From Bacteroidales bacterium UBA2712 (GTDB lineage: Bacteria; Bacteroidota; Bacteroidia; Bacteroidales; Paludibacteraceae), in the NCBI GenBank assembly GCA_002354055.1, contig DEKW01000005.1, positions 131,135-195,134 on the forward strand: 64,000 nucleotides of DNA, given 5' to 3'. Shown piece by piece: positions 40,768 to 47,007 of the stretch. Position 1 is the first letter of the stretch; each line of letters starts with the position of its first letter. The notes beneath the pieces were generated by a model that was not told the DNA's origin, searched no databases, and saw only the letters and a list, made by a program, of their open reading frames with translations. The position numbers were made by a program, and so were the translations under genes.

Positions 40768-41088
40768 TTATATATTTCTCTGGATGTTTCTGCCGAGTGA
40801 TTTGTCGTCCACAAACCACCCGAACTCCTTAGTGAGGAGGATGCATAGTTCTTTGCGGTTATGATGGGAGCAATAATCTTTGAAAGACTCGTCGTATCTC
40901 TTGCGTTCCTCTATATAGAGCCGCACGCCGTTATAGTCTCCTTCCCGGGGGATCGGAGGGGTGTAGGGTTTTTCTTTGGGCGTTTCCTCAATAGGGGCTA
41001 CTTCTTCTGTAACCTGTTCCTTTTTTGAGTTTTGGGAGTTGGATTCGTAAAAATTAATCACTCCGAAGTTGTTGATGTTATTGACCAT
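40768..41088 (-). CDS. Unknown protein with N-terminal INNFG-type motif
   Basis: 106 aa from the ATG at 41088; the longer frame to 41163 reads through the leader hairpin and is rejected. N-terminus 'MVNNINNFGVINFYESNSQ', then an acidic Pro-rich spacer (about 22-50), then a helical domain 'YIEERKRYDESFKDYCSHHN' ending with 'FGWFVDDKSLGRNIQRNI'. The N-terminal motif matches the last residues of the upstream specificity subunit (ANINNYGTVNIYEK), suggesting a shared interaction element. The C-terminal part resembles small domains found in several Bacteroidales phage proteins, unnamed to me. It has its own promoter (41290-41320) and a 91-nt hairpin in the leader. Confidence 0.6.
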   Translation of the reverse strand: MVNNINNFGVINFYESNSQNSKKEQVTEEVAPIEETPKEKPYTPPIPREGDYNGVRLYIEERKRYDESFKDYCSHHNRKELCILLTKEFGWFVDDKSLGRNIQRNI

Positions 41089-41131
41089 GATTGTTTTACA
41101 TAAAAAAAATGCATGGGCAAGTGGAACACAA

Positions 41132-41222
41132 GACAAGTCGGCGGATTTGCAACTATGTCCCACCTACCCATACAAGGTGTTTGGGACATATTTCTTCTGT
41201 TGCTTAAGTTTGCCGACTTGTC
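41132..41222 (-). ncRNA. 91-nt hairpin in the leader of the INNFG-motif gene
   Basis: Three perfect helices are stacked. GACAAGTCGGC (41132-41142) pairs with GCCGACTTGTC (41212-41222). GCAAC (41149-41153) pairs with GTTGC (41199-41203). TATGTCCCA (41154-41162) pairs with TGGGACATA (41182-41190). They are separated by internal loops (6/8 nt and 0/8 nt), with a 19-nt apical loop. It lies between the promoter at 41290-41320 and the start codon at 41088. 25 perfect pairs in 91 nt is far beyond chance. Confidence 0.6.
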
Positions 41223-41289
41223 TAAAAGGAATATGCCTTTACAAAATAAATATTTTCCCCGTTTTAGCGTCTTGGAGTCTAAGACGGTG

Positions 41290-41320
41290 CAAAGGTACTG
41301 CTTTTTTGCGAGATACGCAA
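41290..41320 (-). promoter_or_regulatory. Promoter of the INNFG-motif gene
   Basis: Minus sense TTGCGTATCTCG, then TACCTTTG at 41290-41297; 20-nt spacing; the 91-nt hairpin lies in the leader. Confidence 0.8.
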
Positions 41321-41349
41321 ATATAAATGTATCTTTCTTGAATTTTTTT

Positions 41350-42549
41350 CTATTTTTCGTAGATGTTTACGGTGCCGTAGTTGTTTATATTGGCTTGTTG
41401 TTGGGCTTCCATCGCTCGACGCATTTTGATCACCTCTTTTTTTACCTCCATTAACTCATCCACCACCTCATTTGGTTTGCTCGGCTCGATGTTTTTGGAG
41501 AACGGCAGGGATTTGATATAGTCCTCCATGAATTGCCAATCGGGGGTGCCAGAGGGGGTTGCTGGGAGTTTGATGCGGGACTTCTTCATTGCTTCTAAAT
41601 CCCATTTTCTTCCATAACAAAATCTGTATTGCTCTTTCTCAATAAGCGTGCATATAAATAAAGCGATATATCTATTGAGATTGAATTTCGGATACAATAC
41701 ATTAACATCATCGGTAGCCCAAAACTCCTTATCTTGATAGAAAGCATATCCGATTGAACCATTGTACGAAACCGTGATAGTATTAGCCTCGTGTAATTGT
41801 GAATCATTACCAATAAATGCAGATAACCCATTATTAGAGTCTATAGCACCTATGTAAGGGATATTACCATCTATCATATCCGCTTGTGTGAGACGTTTAC
41901 CTTTTCTAATATCAAAAATACTCTCGTAAACAAACCATTTCCAATCTTGTGTATTGAGTTTCATGTTTTCTTGTTTTCGCGGGGTGGTGTCGTATTTTTG
42001 GAGCCAGACCTTTTGGGCTTTCTTTGGGAGTTGGGGGATAATTTGGTCTTTGACGAAATCTTCCATATATTTCCAATCGGGGGTGCCTTCTTGGGTTACA
42101 GGGAGTTTGATTTTGGATGAAGGCATACGTATAGGTCTCCATTTGCGTCCATAAGCCCATCTAAACCGCTCTTTCTCGATAAGAGTACAAAGGAATAATG
42201 CGATATATGGATTTATCTCGTGACCTTTTAAGTATAAAGGGTTTACGTCATGAGTACAAGTAAATGGTTTCGCTTGAAAATATGCATAGCCGACTGAGCC
42301 ATTATTGGTTACCGCTATACAATTTTCGAAGATCTTTTCTTCCATCGGAGAGTTACTGCCATCACCTGTTTTTGTTGTCACAGCTATCGTCTCCAAATCC
42401 GAATGAGAGGTTACGCCATTATTGGAGTCCGTAGCTCCAATAAACGGAATATCTCCTTCGGGATTATCTTCCGGCTTTTTATTATAGAAGCCGTGCTTTA
42501 TATCAAAGATTTCGTCATAGCGAAACCATTTCCACGTACTTGTATCCAT
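41350..42549 (-). CDS. Specificity (S/B) subunit of a BcgI-like restriction-modification system
   Basis: 399 aa made of two homologous target-recognition halves. Each starts 'W-K-W-F-x-Y-x-x-I-F-D-I' (residues about 6-16 and 208-218), then 'IPFIGATDSNNGVTS' / 'IPYIGAIDSNNGLSA', 'NGSVGYAYFQ' / 'NGSIGYAFYQ', 'ALFLCTLIEKERFRWAYGRKW' (as two shorter matching parts) and 'S(K/R)IKLP'. Each half would read one part of a bipartite site. The C-terminal helix ends in 'ANINNYGTVNIYEK', outside the normal TRD fold. The start codon directly abuts the stop of the R-M gene upstream. Type I HsdS is the alternative, but the partner has a fused nuclease. Confidence 0.82.
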   Translation of the reverse strand: MDTSTWKWFRYDEIFDIKHGFYNKKPEDNPEGDIPFIGATDSNNGVTSHSDLETIAVTTKTGDGSNSPMEEKIFENCIAVTNNGSVGYAYFQAKPFTCTHDVNPLYLKGHEINPYIALFLCTLIEKERFRWAYGRKWRPIRMPSSKIKLPVTQEGTPDWKYMEDFVKDQIIPQLPKKAQKVWLQKYDTTPRKQENMKLNTQDWKWFVYESIFDIRKGKRLTQADMIDGNIPYIGAIDSNNGLSAFIGNDSQLHEANTITVSYNGSIGYAFYQDKEFWATDDVNVLYPKFNLNRYIALFICTLIEKEQYRFCYGRKWDLEAMKKSRIKLPATPSGTPDWQFMEDYIKSLPFSKNIEPSKPNEVVDELMEVKKEVIKMRRAMEAQQQANINNYGTVNIYEK

Positions 42550-44346
42550 TTAGACCTCCTCGTTTTGAACCAAGAAAGCGGAGTAGTCCACTAACTTCTG
42601 GATAAAGTCTTTTTCGGAAAGGGTACTATAATCCGTTTCCATGTAAGCCTCTGCGCACCATTCGTCCTCGTACGAGACTTTTTGTACAGCAGATAGTCCG
42701 ACCTCCGCCGTGCGCGTCTGGTAGAGGTGCAGCCATTTATCATGGATAGCTTTCCAAGCACCTTCTCCGGTTTTGGGGTCAACACGTTCTACACGTCCAA
42801 GGTTCTTGCGCTTAGTAAATCCGTCCTCTTTGAAGTATCCAAAGAACGTAGGTTGATTTGCTGCTTCATGTCGGATGCCTAACTCCCAAATCATGCAACA
42901 AGCGACTACACTTGCACCCGGGTAGAACATTTCTGCCGGCAGGGAAAAGACCGCATCGAGGCGGTGGTGTTGCATCATTAGTTCCTTGAATTTCTTAATA
43001 TCGCCCGTATTACCGATGGCACATTGCATAGGGAGTAAGATAGCTAATTTACCCGTACCTACCGCCTGGGCAATATAGTAGAGATAATGCAGACCCTTGC
43101 TCGGATCTTCTTTACAGTCCTTCTTCCATTGAGCCACATATGATGGCTGACAGAAGGGCTTTTGAGCATTATATGGCGGGTTCATCAACACGCGGTCTAT
43201 ATGAGCGTCCTTGATCCATTGTTGGAGATCAAAGCAACTCTTCATTACTACATTTGAGTTTCCGTCACTATGTATGAGCATATTTGTGGTACTCAAGCCA
43301 AAAGCTTTTTCTTCCGCCTCGATACCATATATATGATGCAATTTAACTTCTTTTCTTTCCTCATCCGTAACGCAGTCGTTCAGCGCGTTGGTCATGGCAC
43401 GTACAAGGAAAGCGCCGCTACCGCAGCAAGGATCGAGCACGCGCGAGGTGTGGTTGATACCGATCACATCACACATAAATGAAACAATGTGGTCGGGGGT
43501 AAAGGCTTGGTTCTTATCCGCCTTGCCTACATACTTATTGAAAGTCGTGAAGAACAGATTTAACAAGTCCTGACCTTTTGCCGTTTCTTCGTTGATATAC
43601 GGCATAATGTCATTACTAATATCATCGAGGACTTTGGTTATATCTTGCGCATCTAATTGTCGAACCTTTTGGTCTTGGAGCACTTTGGTATGAAGGATCG
43701 ATAATTTGTCTGCTCGGTTCAAATCATTATGCAATAAATCGCTCAAAACATCATATATACCGGAAAGGATCTGCGTTGTAGAGAGTCCTTGGTACTGAAG
43801 ATGATTTTTGAGGGCAAGGATGCAGGTTCCGACAAACTGGCTACGTAAGCTTTCTGAAATACCCATGCCATGCAGGGTTTCATTGAGTTTGTAGGTGTTC
43901 TTGATAACCTGCTCCTTATTGTTGATACGCGCGGGCGCAACTATATTGCGGTAGTCGGCAAATGAAGAGAGTGCAGTCCGATCTTTAAGGAAAGTATCCT
44001 CTCTTACCGCTCCATGCCATACGCGTATGCGGTCGTCATTAGTGTTTGCGAGGATGCCAATAATTGCGAAGCCGGTAAGCGCTCTCTCGTATGCCATATA
44101 GGCATTGAGTTGTTGTTTTGCTTTCTCGTAAACAGTGTCGAAATTCTGTTTCGTCTCCACAAGTACCGCTACACGGGCTTGCTTATCGATGAAGCGGATG
44201 TCTAAATCTTTGTATGAACCAATCTTTACCGCTGCGAAATCCTTATGCGCAGCGGTAAATGCTTTCTGGTAACTATACTCGTCGTTCTCAATGTTGGTCG
44301 TAAGGTACTGACGACCAATAGTGTTGATTATTTCGTTGCGTATCAT
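42550..44346 (-). CDS. Fused endonuclease/N6-adenine methylase (BcgI A-subunit-like)
   Basis: 598 aa from the ATG at 44346 (longer frame to 44448 overlaps the upstream gene). Residues 40-70 show a PD-(D/E)xK nuclease core: 'YKDLDIRF' followed by 'AVLVETKQNFD' (E64-x-K66). Residues about 145-290 are a helical HsdM-like N-domain. The methylase motif I 'VLDPCCGSGAFLV' is at 303-315, and motif IV 'LMNPPYNAQ' at 387-395. R and M in one chain plus a separate two-TRD subunit is the BcgI (type IIB) layout, which cuts on both sides of its site. No hsdR gene is nearby. It defends against foreign DNA; the site is unknown. Confidence 0.82.
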   Translation of the reverse strand: MIRNEIINTIGRQYLTTNIENDEYSYQKAFTAAHKDFAAVKIGSYKDLDIRFIDKQARVAVLVETKQNFDTVYEKAKQQLNAYMAYERALTGFAIIGILANTNDDRIRVWHGAVREDTFLKDRTALSSFADYRNIVAPARINNKEQVIKNTYKLNETLHGMGISESLRSQFVGTCILALKNHLQYQGLSTTQILSGIYDVLSDLLHNDLNRADKLSILHTKVLQDQKVRQLDAQDITKVLDDISNDIMPYINEETAKGQDLLNLFFTTFNKYVGKADKNQAFTPDHIVSFMCDVIGINHTSRVLDPCCGSGAFLVRAMTNALNDCVTDEERKEVKLHHIYGIEAEEKAFGLSTTNMLIHSDGNSNVVMKSCFDLQQWIKDAHIDRVLMNPPYNAQKPFCQPSYVAQWKKDCKEDPSKGLHYLYYIAQAVGTGKLAILLPMQCAIGNTGDIKKFKELMMQHHRLDAVFSLPAEMFYPGASVVACCMIWELGIRHEAANQPTFFGYFKEDGFTKRKNLGRVERVDPKTGEGAWKAIHDKWLHLYQTRTAEVGLSAVQKVSYEDEWCAEAYMETDYSTLSEKDFIQKLVDYSAFLVQNEEV

Positions 44347-44350
44347 GGTA

Positions 44351-44797
44351 TTATTTATTTGCGGATGGAACATAATGTTTCCAAGTACCATGATACTCAC
44401 AGCACTTAATATATTGCAGTGCATCGGGGTAGCCGAGTTCGGCGGCACGGAGGAGGTAGTGGTCGGCTTCGTCGAGGGGGACGGTCACGACATCAGAGGG
44501 ATAGTGGGTGTCGGCGGCGCGGAGATGGGCAGCCATGCCGACGATGAAGAGCGCGCGGGGGTTGTCCTCGCGTGCAGCTATAGCGGAGTAGTAAGCTATG
44601 GAGTCGGGGTTGAAGAAAAGAGATTTGGAGAGCTCGACGGGTTCAGGGACGTCGGCACCGCAGGTACTTGCTAAATCAGAACCACACATGCCGGCTTGGT
44701 AGCCGCGCATGTACGCGCAAGATAAAAGGAATACTACGAGGAGGATACCGCAGTACTTTGCGACATTTTCGCTACTGGGGGGGGTAAAATTGAACAT
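44351..44797 (-). CDS. Membrane-anchored Sel1/TPR-like small protein
   Basis: 148 aa. There is one N-terminal membrane helix (about 14-33, 'YCGILLVVFLLSCAYMRGYQ') and a periplasmic part with a short repeat-like helix pair ending 'LDEADHYLLRAAELGYPDAL', which has the A-A-x-x-G-x-x-x-A pattern of Sel1 repeats. The promoter at 44849-44879 precedes it, and the R-M genes follow 4 nt later, so it leads the R-M transcript. Role unknown; it may be unrelated cargo. Confidence 0.65.
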   Translation of the reverse strand: MFNFTPPSSENVAKYCGILLVVFLLSCAYMRGYQAGMCGSDLASTCGADVPEPVELSKSLFFNPDSIAYYSAIAAREDNPRALFIVGMAAHLRAADTHYPSDVVTVPLDEADHYLLRAAELGYPDALQYIKCCEYHGTWKHYVPSANK

Positions 44798-44813
44798 TCT
44801 AATATTTATGATT

Positions 44814-44838
44814 TATGGCTTATGATTTATGATTTACA
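44814..44838. repeat. TTATGATTTA repeat in the leader of the Sel1-like gene
   Basis: TTATGATTTATGGCTTATG and a further TATGATTTA between promoter and start codon (minus-strand gene). Confidence 0.5.
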
Positions 44839-44848
44839 ATTTTGCCTG

Positions 44849-44879
44849 CAAAGGTACAACAAAAAAACGAGATACGCAA
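44849..44879 (-). promoter_or_regulatory. Promoter of the Sel1-like/R-M unit
   Basis: Minus sense TTGCGTATCTCG, then TACCTTTG at 44849-44856; identical over 33 bp to the promoter at 62690-62720. Confidence 0.82.
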
Positions 44880-44908
44880 GAAAAAAGGAAAAAAAATCGC
44901 GCGGGCGC

Positions 44909-44939
44909 TTGCGTATGTCAATATTTTTTTGTAATTTTG
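44909..44939 (+). promoter_or_regulatory. Promoter of hpf
   Basis: TTGCGTATG, then TAATTTTG at 44932-44939; 20-nt spacing. Confidence 0.8.
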
Positions 44940-44985
44940 CAGCAAATTTTAAGAACATATCGTTTAACTCTTAAAAATTATTGCT

Positions 44986-45261
44986 ATGAATCTGACAATT
45001 AATGCCGTGAATTTTGAGATGGCGGAGAAGCTCGAGCAGTTTATCGAGAAGAAAATGAATCGTTTTGAGCGTCACCTGAACGCCGATGACAAGGTAGAGA
45101 TCCGCATGTCGGTTGTCAAACCGCAGACGAACGAGAACAAAGAAGTGAAGGTGCGTATCGCAGGGCTGTTTGCGGAGAAGACCGCAGACAGTTTTGAGGA
45201 AGCCATCGACGCTTGCCTCGCTGCGCTGGAAGGACAGTTGGAGAGACGGAAGAATGGATAG
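44986..45261 (+). CDS. hpf: Ribosome hibernation promoting factor (short form)
   Basis: 91 aa, short HPF/YfiA family: 'LTINAVNFEMAEKLEQFIEK', 'KMNRFERHL', 'KVEIRMSVVKPQTNENKEVK', 'SFEEAIDACLAALEGQLERR'. It has the beta-alpha-beta3-alpha pattern but no long C-terminal dimerisation domain. It binds the 30S decoding region in stationary phase. It has its own promoter (44909-44939) divergent from the Sel1-like/R-M unit. This is a housekeeping gene and marks the right edge of the accessory island. Confidence 0.92.
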   Translation: MNLTINAVNFEMAEKLEQFIEKKMNRFERHLNADDKVEIRMSVVKPQTNENKEVKVRIAGLFAEKTADSFEEAIDACLAALEGQLERRKNG

Positions 45262-45289
45262 GAATGATGGAGTGAAATCGAAAATGCGC

Positions 45290-45440
45290 AGCCTACCGAG
45301 CCTAATGGCTCTATAGTCCATGGACCTGTACGCCGGTCAGTAAGCAAGCTTCCTGCCGTCCTCCATGCCCTTGGACTCAACCGACTGCCTTGATAGGCAC
45401 TCGCTTGGCTGCTTACAAAAATATCCCTACGGGATTAAAA
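45290..45440. other. Non-coding stretch with several short hairpins after hpf
   Basis: The 225-nt gap between hpf and the first CE8 gene has no credible frame. It holds GAGCC-TAAT-GGCTC (45298-45311), the palindrome GTCCATGGAC near 45316-45325, GTAAGCA (45340-45346) pairing with TGCTTAC (45410-45416) around an inner TGCCT-TGAT-AGGCA (45386-45399), and ATCCC-TAC-GGGAT at 45423-45435 followed by an A-rich run. This could be a 3'-UTR/terminator complex or a small RNA. No family recognised. Confidence 0.35.
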
Positions 45441-45486
45441 AATAAAGAAAATAATATTTTCGATTAATATTGAAAGCAGACAAATT

Positions 45487-46938
45487 TTGAGATTCAGACG
45501 GAAAATAGGAATTATGTTGGCGGGGATGCTCTTCTTTGCGGGGAGCATCGCTGCCGGCACGTATGACCTGCTCTGGGATTACAGCACGGCTCCTCCGACG
45601 GCGAACCCCGACGGGGGACTCTCTTACTCCTCGACCGTCAACGACGACGAGGGCGTGAAGAACGGGCTGAAGGGCGTCAAGCTCAACAGTTCCGGCTGGT
45701 GCTCGTTCGTCAAAGCGCCCGTGGCGGGGCAGCTGCGGCTGACGTTCGGTCCGCGTAGCGGTAAGAACCCCACGTCGCTGCAGGTCTTTGCGTCCGAGAA
45801 CGAAGATGCAGGTACGTACCATCTGGTAGGCGTGACCTGCGAGGTGGACGGTCTGCAGACGCAGACGATCCTCCTCAGCGCGCAGGAGAACCACGTCTAT
45901 ATCACCCGCGAGAAGCACCAGGAGACGGTCCTGGAGCGGATAGAGTTCGTCGAGGGCTCGTTCGCTGAGCCGGCACCTTGTACACCTCTGGAGAGTCCTG
46001 TGCCCCTCTATAGCGCGGGCATGCGTACGGACTCGATGGACGCGAACGCTGCTTTTTTTATACGCGCGCTCATGAACGCGAACGCGGGCGGCGAGAAGAT
46101 GATCCGGCTGCCTGACGGGGTGTATGACTTAGGTCCCTTGGCGCTGACGGCTATCGAGGCTAACGGCGTGACGATCCTCGGCGAGTCGATGGAAGGCACG
46201 ATCATCCGCAATAAGCCCGACTACCGCTATGAGTCCATCGACAAGAGTGCGACGCTGCGTATCGCCCCGGGGGTAGAAGGAACGAGGTTGGAGAACCTGA
46301 CGATAGAGAACGCCTTGGACTACTACCACGACGATAACGGTCGGGGCGTGGCGCTCTGGGATCAGGGCACGAAGACCGTCTGCCGGAACGTGCGGCTGCT
46401 GGGGCATCAGGATACGTATTTCTCCGATAACGAAGGAGGAACGCATTATTTCGAGGACTGCGAGATCCACGGGACGGTGGATTTCATCTGCGGGGACGGC
46501 GATGTGTATTTTAGGAACTGCCTGCTGTACTGCGAGAGACGCAGCAAGAGCGGCGAAGGGACGGACGCGATAACCGCCAGCGGTGCCGGGAAGGACGACA
46601 AGGGTTTCGTCTTCGAGGGCTGCACGATAAAGAGCGAGTGCCCGGTAGTGAGCCTCGGACGGAGCTGGAAGAAGTTCCCCAAGTGTGTGTTTATCCATAC
46701 GAAGCTGGATTACTCTGCGGGCGAGTTCAGCCTTGAGAGCAAGGGGATCCGCCGATGGACGGTCCAAGGGATGATGGCGCTGCCGGAGCGGTTCGGCGAG
46801 TACAGGACGATGGATCAAGAGGGCAGGGTAGTCTCGCCGGAGACGAACGAGGTGACCTTCGTCCTCGACGGCAAGAGCCGGACGATGAATACGATAATAG
46901 AGGCCCCACCCGACCTCCCCATAGGAGATAGGAGATAG
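45487..46938 (+). CDS. Secreted pectinesterase, family CE8
   Basis: 483 aa. The N-terminal domain (about 25-160, 'YDLLWDYSTAPPTANPDGG') is shared with the next protein. The CE8 beta-helix shows 'GESMEGTIIRNKP', 'ALWDQGTKTVCRNVRLLGHQ' ending in QDTYF (catalytic region), 'HGTVDFICGDGDVYFRNC' (nucleophile Asp) and 'SLGRSWKKFPKCVF' (LGRxW). It removes methyl esters from pectin, preparing it for PL9. I take the TTG at 45487 as start because it gives a positively charged signal-peptide head (RFRRK); ATG at 45514 is the alternative. The C-terminus (PIGDRR) is read from a GGAGATA tandem repeat and lacks the tail of its paralogue, suggesting truncation or erosion. Confidence 0.88.
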   Translation: MRFRRKIGIMLAGMLFFAGSIAAGTYDLLWDYSTAPPTANPDGGLSYSSTVNDDEGVKNGLKGVKLNSSGWCSFVKAPVAGQLRLTFGPRSGKNPTSLQVFASENEDAGTYHLVGVTCEVDGLQTQTILLSAQENHVYITREKHQETVLERIEFVEGSFAEPAPCTPLESPVPLYSAGMRTDSMDANAAFFIRALMNANAGGEKMIRLPDGVYDLGPLALTAIEANGVTILGESMEGTIIRNKPDYRYESIDKSATLRIAPGVEGTRLENLTIENALDYYHDDNGRGVALWDQGTKTVCRNVRLLGHQDTYFSDNEGGTHYFEDCEIHGTVDFICGDGDVYFRNCLLYCERRSKSGEGTDAITASGAGKDDKGFVFEGCTIKSECPVVSLGRSWKKFPKCVFIHTKLDYSAGEFSLESKGIRRWTVQGMMALPERFGEYRTMDQEGRVVSPETNEVTFVLDGKSRTMNTIIEAPPDLPIGDRR

Positions 46939-46955
46939 GAGATAGGAGATAGGAA
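46919..46955 (+). repeat. GGAGATA heptamer repeat at the end of the first CE8 gene
   Basis: Five units of ATAGGAG; the stop codon of the CE8 gene lies inside it (residues IGDRR). Confidence 0.75.
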
Positions 46956-47007
46956 AAGTTAAAAAATCGAACAAATCAACGATATTAACAATTAATTTTT
47001 AACCACA

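Noticed and set aside
41089..41163. N-terminal extension of the INNFG-motif protein
   Set aside because: It runs into the 91-nt leader hairpin; the ATG at 41088 starts directly at the conserved motif.
41132..41222. Retron or type III toxin-antitoxin RNA
   Set aside because: No reverse transcriptase and no tandem RNA repeat upstream of a ToxN-like gene is present, so neither label is supported.
45290..45440. tRNA or tmRNA gene
   Set aside because: No cloverleaf with T-loop GTTCRANNC or anticodon arm can be formed; the hairpins do not match those classes.
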